A stretch of 64,000 nucleotides of DNA from Takakia lepidozioides (lineage: Eukaryota; Streptophyta; Takakiopsida; Takakiales; Takakiaceae). The stretch spans positions 69,668,756-69,732,755 of the forward strand of contig CM060731.1 of assembly GCA_030704615.1 (NCBI GenBank), in the 5' to 3' direction. Shown one piece after another: positions 11,836 to 21,167 of this stretch. The notes under the pieces were generated by a model. It ran no database searches. It was given only the letters and a program-made list of their open reading frames with translations, and was not told where the DNA came from. How positions within the stretch are numbered: position 1 is the stretch's first letter; the number at the start of each line of letters is the position of its first letter. The position numbers were made by a program, and so were the translations under genes.

Positions 11836-12010
11836 GTGCCACGCAAGCAGTCATGGATATGACTTGCAAAACGCAGTTCTAAAGACTAGTCGCTATGACA
11901 AGGCTTTTTTCACTACAGAGTGATGTAGTCATGAACGCATATAAGACTGAAAAAATAGTCATATGTGAAGTCATAAAAACGCTCATCTGTTGTAGTGCCA
12001 TCTCTGGCGG

Positions 12011-12709
12011 ATGGCTCGAGAGGTGGTATATGTCTTGGAACCATTTCTTTCTTTTTTGGAAGGGTTTCAATCGCGCAAAGCTCACAATATGCTCTCGCTT
12101 ATGCTTGACCCACGTTACAAGGGGCTGTCATTGGTATTACAATATGTGGGCAAAGAGCGCGCTTTGCATATTGTGTCCCAATATGATAGCATGGTGTTAG
12201 AGCCTCTTTTGGTAAAGTGTTTCAAGGTCTTACATCCGGATACTCCGGCCCAATCACAGCCCACTTCCACAATGGACGAGATGTCCTTATTTGGTGTATA
12301 TGACCACAATGAAGACATGACATTGACAGTAGTGAGAGAGCAACTATCACATTTCAGAAGGACGAAGATAATTGAGGGTGAGTGCGTGGCTCCTTTGAAA
12401 TGGTGGAAAAAACACGAGTCTCTCTTTCCGTATGTGGGATTTTTGGCACGGCTAATCTTGGGCATAGTTGGATCTCAGATTGAAGCTGAGAGGGTTTTTA
12501 GTATTGCAGGTGTCATAACAAGCTTGAGACGGTGCAGATTAAATATTGAAAACCTTGATATGCTTGTGAGTGTAGTCAAGAATTGGCCAAATGATGCTAG
12601 AGTTGGTTGCTTTAGTACTTCCACGAAAGAGTTTTTGGATATGGAAGAAGTCCTCTTACATGAGAATGAGGACTTGATTGCAGAGGCAAACCTCTTTGAG
12701 GTAGAATGA
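12011..12709 (+). CDS. hAT transposase, C-terminal part with hATC dimerisation domain
   Basis: This 232-residue frame is the C-terminal third of a plant hAT transposase. LSLMLDPRYKGL (about residues 28-39) is the conserved LDPRYK block. The hATC domain spans about residues 130-200, with WWKKHESLFPYVGFLARLIL and GSQIEAERVFSIAGVITSLR followed by LNIENLDMLVSVVKNW. The family forms dimers through this region and cuts at the terminal repeats. The catalytic N-terminal part and BED finger are absent. A frame immediately upstream (11895-12010) may hold a little more coding sequence in another phase. The region between 11.9 and 12.7 kb is well preserved compared with the captured fragments. Taken alone it is unlikely to be active. 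Confidence 0.85.
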   Translation: MAREVVYVLEPFLSFLEGFQSRKAHNMLSLMLDPRYKGLSLVLQYVGKERALHIVSQYDSMVLEPLLVKCFKVLHPDTPAQSQPTSTMDEMSLFGVYDHNEDMTLTVVREQLSHFRRTKIIEGECVAPLKWWKKHESLFPYVGFLARLILGIVGSQIEAERVFSIAGVITSLRRCRLNIENLDMLVSVVKNWPNDARVGCFSTSTKEFLDMEEVLLHENEDLIAEANLFEVE

Positions 12710-13246
12710 TTTGTCTTGGAGACAAATTATTGTTCAACATATTACCCTATACTCCTTTGATTGGAGTTTGTTTATTTGTCATTTTTATTGAAAATTTCAG
12801 TGACATCCCGTGTACTTAGTTTGTTGTATGCTATATCGACAAAACATCATCCAAAAAACACAAATTTATGTAGTTTTTTTTAGTTGTGCTTTTGCTGCAC
12901 CATAAAAGGTAACCATAGAATTACACATGTTTAATTTGTTTTGTATTTTGAATTAAGATCCTTATGTAGTTAGTTAGTTTTAGTTGTTCTTTGCTACACC
13001 GTATGAAAACTTATAAAATCTCTGGTTTTCCGTTTTTAATGGAGACCATGCGTATTTAACTTGTTATATATACCATAAAAGACAATCACAAAAAACATAT
13101 AAGTTTATTTACTTCTGTTTTACTAATAAATTCCCTGGTTTTAGTTGACAATTCTGAATATTCAGTATGACCAATCAGATCAGTTCATCTAATTTTCCAG
13201 AAGAATAAAAAAAATAAAAGAATTTAATATATTTTTAAAAAAGTAC

Positions 13247-13430
13247 CGGAACCTAACTGGGAACCGGTGTTTTTTTTCCAGCAACTAACCGGTAACCGGA
13301 ACCGCCCCCATGTTAAAAAGTCAGAACCTGAACCGGACCGGAACCGCCTTAATAAAAAATAACCGGATCCGGATCCGGAACCGTCTCTTCAAAAATTTGT
13401 GGAACCGGAATTGAAGGTTCCTTCACAAAA
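13247..13430. repeat. Right subterminal GGAACC/GGTTCC array
   Basis: Repeated GGAACCG, AACCGGAAC and GGTTCC motifs lie just inside the right terminal repeat, mirroring 6656-6845. This supports the assignment of both ends to one element. Confidence 0.65.
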
Positions 13431-13511
13431 GTAAGAACCGCCCAACACTGGTTCTTACCACTACACTACCCCTAAAAACTCAACAACCCACTCCTGTAAT
13501 ATTATATTTAA

Positions 13512-13569
13512 GGTGTTTTAAACCCCCCTCTGTATGTATAATGTTGTACATGAGGGGGTTTAAAATACC
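13512..13569. repeat. Short inverted repeat (hairpin)
   Basis: GGTGTTTTAAACCCCCCTCT on the left is answered by GAGGGGGTTTAAAATACC on the right, around a short spacer containing TGTATAATGTTGTACA. The arms differ at only two or three positions. It lies 60 bp outside the hAT end. It may be the end of another element or a small foldback; function unknown. Confidence 0.55.
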
Positions 13570-14098
13570 CCCTCCTGTGCACGCACGTGGCTGGTACATT
13601 TAATGATGAGTGCACCCCCCAGGGAATCCACACACAAGTGGGGCGCCGACGGATCCAAAGGTTTTATCTGGCGATTTGTAAGTCGTACTTCCCTATGGAT
13701 TTTGTTATGTCTTCTTTCTGGCTCCATTATCACGAAGAACTGACTTTAATTTGTGGCATGTGTAGCAACGCGCGTTTGAGAGGAAGCCATCTCCGGTAGA
13801 GTACAACTACGCCAAGGAGCATGGTTGGCAATCCCTCATGAAGAACATGGCCAACACAGAGGGGATGAGTGCACTACATGGCACTAGTATGGATGAGGTC
13901 GAGGGTCATGCCTAGAGATTGGATGAGAGCTCTGTAGGACTTAGGGGAACGCTGCCTCATTTACATGCTCTGGCAAAGGGCGCGGAGTCATCAGGCTCAT
14001 CGGATAGCTCTGGGTCCTCCACTGAGGATGAGGATGAGGATGACTAGTCCTAGTCCATGTAGGTCCTAGGGTCAGTCTATTGAACCCTTGTGAGCTTT
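13570..14098 (+). other. Unassigned stretch with a possible acidic-tail coding remnant
   Basis: Plus-strand reading near 13775-13910 gives FERKPSPVEYNYAKEHGW and SLMKNMANTEGM-like codons before a stop. From about 13980 a frame gives AESSGSSDSSGSSTEDEDED and ends in TAG near 14047. These look like pieces of a protein with an acidic C terminus, but no family was recognised and frames are interrupted. Confidence 0.3.
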
Positions 14099-14109
14099 TC
14101 AGCTCATTT

Positions 14110-16284
14110 CTTGTAAATATATTTCCATATTTCCATCTTCCATCTTATTCATGTGTCGCTGCTTCAACTCGGCAAAAACTTGGCCACAAAAGGTGTTCCA
14201 TACCCAGACCTTGGATTTACACAGGAGGTCTGATAGCAGCCCCGCGATCTTGGCGAAATTTCTCACAAACTTCTGGTAATAGGAGGCGAGTCCTAAGAAG
14301 GATTGCACTCCCGGGACCGAAGTCGGAGGTTCCCAGTCCAAGATCGCCCTCACCTTTCTGTCATCCATTTTGATCCCATCCTGTGTAATCACATGCCTCA
14401 GGAACTCCACTTTTGTGACCCCGAATTCGCACTTTGAAGCTTTGGCATACAACTTCTCTTCCTGCAATTTCTGGAACACCCTTTTTAGGTGCTCCAGGTG
14501 CTTTTCCTTTGTTTTCGAATACACCAAGATGTCGTCGATGTACACGATCACAAGGTGACTTACTCGGCCGGATGTACCCCTTTGACATTAGATCATTGAG
14601 CCGAGTCTTCAGCTTGACCAACTCTCTGTGGCTCAACCGGTAGGGCACCTTGGCAGGCGGCTCTGATCCCGATATCACCTCAATCTTGTGGTCAACTCCC
14701 CTTCGCGGTGGCAGACCGCTTGGTAAATCCTCCGGCATCACATCCTGATATTTCTCCAAGATGGGCTCAGCTCCCCATCGCCTTCTCCTTTCACTTGTCT
14801 TACGTAAAGCAAAAACTGGGGCTTGTGTGGCTCCTCCACGGCCCACTCCCTTGCTGACAGAAGATTTATTCGCCCTCCCATGGGTTTGGGCGTTTCCGAC
14901 ACTCGTAAAACTTCGCCACCATTCCCACACGGCAGCGTGACTACTCTCTTGCGGCCATCTATGACCGCTCCGGATTTGCTCAAAAAGGTCATCCCCAAAA
15001 TGAGATCCACTCCATCGATCTCGCAAATGGTAAAGTTCTCACATCCCTCCCAACTCCCCAGTTGAAGAGGAATATCGAACGCCAACCTCGTCGCCAATTG
15101 TGGTTCTCCTTTGGCAGAACGCACCTCAATAGAGGCCCCCACGTCACTTGTCGGGAGCCCCAGCTTTCGTGCTATTGCCAGTGTCATGAAGGAGTGCGAC
15201 GCTCCTGTGTCCACCAACAACGACACGTTAGTTCCGGAAATTATCCCATCCATGAACAATAATTGACTCCCTTTACGCAGGGCGCTAGTTTCCTGATACA
15301 ACTCACAAGAGTAGTTGCCTACCTTGCAACTCTTGGTGACCACTGCTTCTACCAAGCGGCTGATGGAATCTTCTGACAGCTCTGTGGTCGCCTGAGTCAT
15401 GTTTAGTTGTCGGGGTTTTGCGCACTTCTTAGCCATGTGCCCGGGCTCCCCGCAATTAAAACACACCCCATCGAAGGTCGCATTCTGTCCGCCATAAGCC
15501 GCCGCACCTGATTTTCCTTTCGGAGCATCGGGTGCCGCCTTGACGTGAGAAGGACCTCCCTTCGATTTCCACGTGCCATTGTCGCCGCGTGGCCTATCCC
15601 ATCTCTTTTCCGGTCGAAAGGAGTCACCCTCCTGCCGGGTCTTCTTGTGGTTCAGTCCGTACGGCCTTGTCTTTCGCCCCTAGGGACATCCGAGAAACAT
15701 TCAGCCCTCTCAATTGCCTCGTTCAAAGTTTTAGGTGGCTTCTCCTCCAACTTCCGCTTGGCCCATGGGGCCAGTTCCGCCACAAAGTTGAAGACCATTT
15801 CTGGTTCTGCCATGTCCGCGACTTCGAGCAACAGCACATTGAAAGCCTGAACATATCCCCGAATGTCATCTGTTTGCTTCAGATTCCTCATCTTGTCCCG
15901 GGCAAGCCAGGACGCGTTGAGGGGCACAAACTGTCTCTTCATCAGTTCCTTGAACCTACTCCAGTTCAAGATTTCCGGGTTTGGACCTCAGTCGTGAAGG
16001 CGTTTCTCCCACCATTGTTGAGCATAGCCCCTCAGATAGGTGGGAGCCACTTCCACCCGATCCTCGTCACTCAACTTGGCCGCCCGGAAGTACTGCTTTA
16101 GCTCTAAGAGCCAGGTGTTGAGTGCCTTCCGATTTCGGACGCCCTCGAAGGTGCCGGGTTCTTTAGGCTTCACCTTAAACTTTGCCTTAGTGGAAGTGAC
16201 ATTAGCCGCCCTCAACATGTTTTTCAATGTCCCGCCAAACTGCGCCAACAACCCTTTCCAAAAGGCTGCTGGCATGGGAGACAT
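14110..16284 (-). mobile_element. Ty3/gypsy LTR retrotransposon remnant (gag-protease-RT)
   Basis: On the minus strand a gag-like region runs from 16284. WLLELKQYF and YLRGYAQQWWEKRLHD are followed by one in-frame TGA, then FKELMKRQFVP and WARDK-type gag sequence. After a frameshift comes a CCHC zinc knuckle (CFNCGEPGHMAKKC, about 15464-15423). An aspartic protease with LLVDTGASHSFM (about 15225-15190) follows. The reverse transcriptase start has YIRPSKSP near 14560, then jumps at once to YIDDILVYSKTKEKHLEHL and FLGLASYYQKFVRNF. The fingers and part of the palm, roughly 80 codons, are therefore deleted. The RNase H start is cut near 14140 and integrase is absent. No LTRs were found. It is a dead, truncated copy. 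Confidence 0.85.
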
Positions 16285-16499
16285 CTGGCATGTATCACAT
16301 CCAATATGCGCACTGTCTCCTTCAATCGCATCTCCTTACACGCTGTGCTCACTTCGCCACCACTCTCCCAAGCTTTCCTGCAGACTCTCCTTGCCACTGT
16401 GAGTTTTTCATTTCCACTCCACAAGAATTACTGCTGCTGCGGCAACAAATACCCTTTTCTCTCCCCTGATGTCCAACAACCCACTGGGTCCAATTCCTA

Positions 16500-17386
16500 A
16501 GACGAAATCCCACAACCCTGCATGATGCACAACCACAATTTCATATGTGCATCTCTAGACCTTTACTGTGAAAGCTTCACACGCATAACAGTTCTGACCT
16601 AAATGGAGTTCTGATGCGGTTTGCACAACATACGAGATGGGCAAAAGTACAGCATACCCAGCATTCCCGAGCCTTCTTTGAAAACCCATTACGACGATAC
16701 CAACTCCCAAATCTTGGACTCTAACTCCCCCATGCGATGAAGCATGATGAACACACAAGCAACATTTTCTGCCCCTCTATCTCACTTCCCACCAAACCGA
16801 CGATGTCCCGACGTGCATGCATGTCATGAGGACTTGTAGCGCTCCGAATTGAATCCTGATACCTCTGACTGCACTAAAGAGTTTGCCAATGCTCTATAGC
16901 ATTACCTCCTTGGAGATCGGTGTTTCCACCGAGTGTTCGTTTGTAGACCGCTGCAAGTGAATCTCTTTCGACTGTTACTCTTTAGGCTTGCTTCTCCTGC
17001 AGTAATTATCGTGTTGGAATGAATTGAAATTGGGTCTTTGTAATTGGAGGTTGGTGCATTCAGTTTACAAACACATTATAACACGAATGTGAATGGTGAT
17101 GATGCCCATCAGAAGCGACAATCTTAAAGAAGACAAAATGTTAGGGTGGAAGAATGATACCTAGTTCCACAGCCCTTCGGTTTTGTGGTTTTACAGTTGG
17201 TTGATTGTCACTGGTTCCTTCTTTGTCCCTTCGGCCCTTTGGGCCTCTCACGGACATGCTCCTCTCTGCGTATGTCTCTCTCTCTAAGAAAAATTAATTT
17301 TTCTACCAACCCAAAGATGTGACAAAATACAGCTTGGTTAAACCAGCCAATTTAACAGTGTTTTTCTTTCTGGCGAAAGATTTCGA
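16500..17386. other. Gene-free stretch
   Basis: No convincing reading frame, RNA gene or strong repeat was seen apart from a CTCTCTC run near 17275. It lies between the gypsy remnant and a dispersed repeat. Confidence 0.3.
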
Positions 17387-17615
17387 CCTGGAAACTCAGT
17401 CAGCTACTTGTACAAAGGAATTATGGGGGTAAAATCTGAGATTTTCGCCAAAAAGCACCAGGAGGTAAATTTCAGGAGCCTAATTTTGCCAACGTGGAAC
17501 AATGATAACGTGACACTTGGAATATAGCCACTTTTCTAACTTTGTCACCTCGATATTCTCGCCACATGGGCAATTCATAGGTGGCCCTGCCAGCGATTTT
17601 GGAAATATGAAAAAC
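17387..17615 (+). repeat. Dispersed repeat, copy 1
   Basis: About 220 bp here matches 59895-60115 in the same orientation. Shared blocks include ACAAAGGAATTATGGG, ATATAGCCACTTTTCTAAC and TATTCTCGCCACATGGGC. The family is not recognised; there are no long terminal repeats and no coding sequence. Confidence 0.6.
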
Positions 17616-17679
17616 AAAGACTGCAGCCAAATGAAAAAAAAAAAAAACAGATGTAATATATACATTCCAAATTTATATC

Positions 17680-18224
17680 TTGCCTACATATATAGATGGC
17701 AGGGCCTTAATATAGAAATTCTAAACTTGTCTTGCCTACATATATAGATGGCAGGGCCTTAATATAGAAATTCTAAACTTGTCTTGCCTACATATATAGA
17801 TGGCAGGGCCTTAATATAGAAATTCTAAACTTGTCTTGCCTACATATATAGATGGCAGGGCCTTAATATAGAAATTCTAAACTTGTCTTGCCTATATATA
17901 GATGGCAGGGCCTTAATATAGAAATTCTAAACTTGTCTTGCCTACATATATAGATGGCAGGGCCTTAATATAGAAATTCTAAACTTGTCTTGCCTACATA
18001 TATAGATGGCAGGGCCTTAATATAGAAATTCTAAACTTGTCTTGCCTATATATAGATGGCAGGGCCTTAATATAGAAATTCTAAACTTGTCTTGCCTACA
18101 TATATAGATGGCAGGGCCTTAATATAGAAATTCTAAACTTGTCTTGCCTACATATATAGATGGCAGGGCCTTAATATAGAAATTCCGAACTTGTCTTGCC
18201 TACATATGTAGATGGCAGGGCCTG
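17680..18224. repeat. 52-bp minisatellite, 11 copies
   Basis: Eleven near-identical head-to-tail copies of a 52-bp unit contain CATATATAGATGGCAGGGCC, then TTAATATAGAAATTCTAAAC and TTGTCTTGCC. Two copies lack a CA (50 bp), and the last copy carries a few substitutions (AATTCCGAAC, CATATGTAG). The uniformity indicates recent expansion. There are no spacers between units, so it is not a CRISPR-like array. Confidence 0.95.
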
Positions 18225-18332
18225 CGCCTTGTTCGTATTGTCTTCCCTTTTTGCGCAAAAAAAACGCTAGTGAGGAAATAGGAAAGAGGAAGTAACCTCT
18301 TAAGCGGCTAGCGGAGGGGCGGGAAATCCTTT

Positions 18333-18457
18333 GCATGGTGGAGGGGGCTCTGCGGAACGATGCTGCGTTGAGGTCCTCGCTGCATCCAATGACTTCGTGA
18401 GTCAAGCACCGGACCCCCAACGCAGCATAGCTCCGCGCAACTCCCTCCATCATATGC
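18333..18457. repeat. Long foldback (imperfect hairpin)
   Basis: The arm 18333-18376 (starting GCATGGTGGAGGGGGCTC, ending GCTGCGTTGAGGTCC) pairs imperfectly with 18411-18457 (starting GGACCCCCAACGCAGCATAG). About 37 of 44 positions match, with a loop of about 34 nt. Size and mismatch pattern are compatible with either a plant microRNA precursor or a small foldback transposon. Nothing here decides between them. Confidence 0.6.
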
Positions 18458-18649
18458 ACTTATTGTTATTATTTGTAAAAGGAAGGAGAGTTGGATCTGC
18501 ACTGTTCTTCCCCCTTATGTAGACTTATCTTGTCGATGCCTCATTCATAATTTAGCAGTTTGAACTCGAGCAGATGGTTGATTTCTCTCAAAAAGCAGTT
18601 TCTCTAGAGATTTTTTGCACTGGAGGAAACAATTTTATGTGTTCCATAT

Positions 18650-18985
18650 GTGGCTCATGGGCTATGCCGGGATAGGGACCGGGACCGTGAGTACTATCGG
18701 GTCCGAGAACGGAACCGAGAGAAGGATCGCGAGTTTTTCAGTGACAGAGACCGAGATAGAGAGAGGGATTACTACAGACGTGATCACAATGATGACCGTG
18801 AGAGAGACAGGCATGGAGAGCGTGATAGGTGGAGAAGTCGTTCCCGCAGCCGAAGTCGAGACTGGCATGATAGAGCAAGAGACCGCAGCCAACGCACAGT
18901 TTCCCCAGCTGCTGATCGGGAAAAAAGGTATTTTTGCCATTCTATTATGCAATGTTTTGACAGGAGATCATCTTTGGATTCATAG
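18650..18985 (+). CDS. RS/RD-rich protein fragment (splicing or mRNA-processing factor type)
   Basis: The frame is dominated by Arg-Asp, Arg-Glu and Arg-Ser repeats: RDRDRDREYYRVRERNREKD, RDRDRERDYYRRDHNDDRER and RWRSRSRSRSRDWHDRARDR. It then ends RSQRTVSPAADREKR and a short tail. Such tails occur in plant FIP1 (polyadenylation), U1-70K and other RNA-processing proteins, and low complexity prevents a firm choice. It may be an internal exon: an AG precedes GGACCGGGAC near 18676, and a GT follows AAAAAG near 18929. No RNA-binding domain was found nearby, so it may be a fragment of a broken gene. Confidence 0.45.
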   Translation: MAHGLCRDRDRDREYYRVRERNREKDREFFSDRDRDRERDYYRRDHNDDRERDRHGERDRWRSRSRSRSRDWHDRARDRSQRTVSPAADREKRYFCHSIMQCFDRRSSLDS

Positions 18986-18999
18986 GTCTACTGGTTTTC

Positions 19000-19960
19000 A
19001 ACTTCCTTCCTGGGTTAGGGATCTTCTAGAAGTATGTGAAGCGGGTCTCAAAAACTCCCATCTCTGTAATTAGACTCTTGGATTCGGGGCTTCCAGCGGG
19101 CTGGCTTGCTACTGAGCGTGGTCCTGCAGGTTTTGGTATTGCTGTTTACTGGGCAACTGAGGAGGCGGGCTAAATTTCCTGGATGGCTGGCATATGTGGG
19201 TGCTGATCAGGTGGCTGCTTACATTCTTGGATTGTTGTCAAAATTTTGTTTTTTGGAAAGATTGCCCCATTATTCCTTGGACTGGCCTTGGTCTCTTCAA
19301 GTGTAACCTGGCATACAGAGGCCCACTAAGTTTGCGCTGCCATATTCTTCTATCAGACACTAAGAAAGGTCAATTCGTTAATTCCTGCCTAAGCGAGCAT
19401 AGATTAAATCAAGAAAGGACTTCCTGATTAGGATTACTTCATCATACAGGCATGTCTGCAAAAACTCAAAATGGCAACACACGCACAGAGTATTGGTACC
19501 AGGGTACATAGTACATACTTACGAATTTTGTGCCGGATAAACAAAGCAGCCGCGACTGGGACGAGGTTGGAGCTTGAACAGCAAACGTGGCGGACTGTCC
19601 GCAGAAACCTTTCTCATATTCAATATTCTTGACGTATGTATACCCGTGTATCCACATACCATATCTATGCATGCAATCGAACTGGACCCCGTTGGTACGC
19701 TGCCAAAAAGGGCTGCTCAGAGTAGCTGTTCAGTTTATCAATGCGAAACTACCGCAAGCTTTCACCGTGAGAATGACTGTCGAAGGTGTTGAGCATGCAG
19801 CTTAATGCAAGCTTGCCATTGCTCTACCAGGGAAAGAAAACATGAGAGCACTAGTACCAAGGTTCGGAGAATGCACTGGAGGTGCACCGGCCATCTATCT
19901 TCTTCGGCCATCTATCTATCCAACTGACCCTATCTATCTATCTATCTATCTTCTTCAAGA
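19000..19960. other. Intergenic stretch with (TCTA)n microsatellite
   Basis: No recognisable gene. A (TCTA)n microsatellite lies at about 19911-19950 next to the partial EF-hand duplication. A plus-strand frame near 19106-19306 is open but matches nothing known. Confidence 0.35.
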
Positions 19961-20071
19961 ACATCTCGTCATTGATCTGACCATCTCCATCTCCATTGAG
20001 TTCGGCCACACGGATAATATCGTCAACTTCATCGACTGTCAATCCTCCAGGCAGCTGTATCAGCGCGTTCC
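19960..20071 (-). repeat. Partial duplicate of the last EF-hand segment
   Basis: The minus strand here repeats, with about 90% identity, the DNA that encodes the last EF-hand of the neighbouring gene (20112-20222). The offset is 151 bp (ACATCTCGTCATTGATCTGA at 19961 and 20112). Because 151 is not a multiple of three and a TAG lies between, the duplicate is outside the gene's reading frame. Confidence 0.85.
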
Positions 20072-20836
20072 TACAGAGACAGGGTCAGTCGGTCGGTTTC
20101 CTCCTTCAAAAACATCTCGTCATTGATCTGACCATCTCCATCTCCATCGACTTCGGCCACACGGATAATATCGTTGACTTCATCGACTGTCAATTCTCCA
20201 GCCATCTGTTGCAGCGCATCCCTTAGCGCGGAAACAGAGCCAGGGTCAGTCGGTCGGTTCCCGTCAGTAACGACTTCCAAGTACTTCGCTGTTATCACCT
20301 CGAACCTGTCCTTGAAATCCTTGCAAGCCTGCATCAAGTCATGAAGACACTCATCAATCCGGTAGGTACCAGTTCCACTGGCATCGACCTTGTTTATCAG
20401 GTTCCGAGTCTCTGAGCCATTCGTGTATCCAAACAATGACTCAATGAGCATGTCAAATTCCTCTGGGGTAATGTAACCATTTCCATTCTTGTCACACAAG
20501 TCGACAAACGCCCTCTTGAGACTGGCAATCGACTGCACAGTCAGATACTCGACCCCAGGCTTGCTGTCAGGCTGCTTTGTCTGCGCAAAATAAACAGTAA
20601 GTACTTAAGTACAATTTCAGTGCACCACCTTCAGGCAGCATTCATGTGACCAAGTGGGAAAAATTTACGGTAGCATTGTTCGTGAACACCACCGGTACTG
20701 TTGTTTTCTTTCATTCAATTTTTACCTTGTCCTCTGGAGTAGGAGTAGAAGATTGGCCTCTGCCTCCAAATCGATCGCTGGATTCATCTTCAGCCTCTTC
20801 AAGAGCTCCAAGCATCAAGCTCAAATTCAGGCTCAT
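20071..20836 (-). CDS. Two-exon EF-hand calcium-binding protein
   Basis: Exon 1 is 20836-20726 (ATG, 37 codons, GT donor) and exon 2 is 20580-20071 (AG acceptor, same phase), giving 206 residues. The N terminus is acidic and Ser/Thr-rich. EF-hand 1 has loop DKNGNGYITPEE. EF-hand 2 has loop DASGTGTYRIDE. The last EF-hand has loop DGDGDGQINDEM. Its twelfth position, normally a calcium-binding Glu, is Met, with Glu one place earlier, so this site may bind weakly. A central helix (residues about 120-145) has KDFKDRFEVITAKYL. It resembles calmodulin-like or calcineurin-B-like sensors but is not a standard calmodulin; the binding partner is unknown. The natural C terminus may have been changed by the 151-bp duplication, since the tail DRLTLSL comes from the duplication junction. 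Confidence 0.75.
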
Positions 20837-20959
20837 CCTGGATCTATGTTGCCGAGAATGTCACCGTTCAGTGTTGCAAATCTACATCTCAACTAGCCTA
20901 GAGCAGTGTAGTAAACAATATTGACAGATTCACGATAGTGGACATCCTGGAGATACTCT

Positions 20960-21167
20960 TAACAGAGATCGACCACTTGAGACTACCATACAATCTCCCT
21001 CACATTGACGTCTCTTTCATCAGTGTCAAATGTTGTCCGATTGTAGGGGTTGAGAACGTTGCTGGAACGTTGTGAGCACTATTCATGAGAACGACGGGCC
21101 AGATTGTTCAAAGTGGAGGGTTATACACAAGTTCACACACGTCTGCCTAATCAATTGTTACAATAAC
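20960..21167. other. Upstream region of the EF-hand gene, no gene seen
   Basis: No protein or RNA feature is evident. It precedes a pair of ~400-bp direct repeats. Confidence 0.3.

Larger units (their letters stand above)
6616..13450 (+). mobile_element. hAT-type DNA transposon with captured gene fragments
   Basis: The element opens with CAGTGTTGGGTGGTT (6616-6630) and closes with AACCGCCCAACACTG (13436-13450). These are inverted repeats matching at 14 of 15 positions and starting CAGTG, as in hAT elements. Inside each end is an array of GGTTCC/GGAACC motifs (about 6656-6840 and 13247-13430), typical of subterminal transposase-binding repeats. The 8 bp outside the ends (GTTTGAAC and GTTCTTAC) agree at only 5 positions, so the target-site duplication is decayed or absent. 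Contents in order: a PR-1/CAP fragment, Cu/Zn SOD exons with introns, a ~157-bp tandem repeat, a ~100-bp tandem repeat, and an hAT C-terminal ORF. The N-terminal transposase half is not present, so the element is probably non-autonomous. Confidence 0.75.

Noticed and set aside
17680-18224. CRISPR-like array
   Set aside because: The units are contiguous with no unique spacers, in a plant nuclear context; it is a minisatellite.
18929-18964. 36-bp intron in the RS-rich frame
   Set aside because: GT and AG are present but 36 nt is too short for a plant intron, and the frame reads through.
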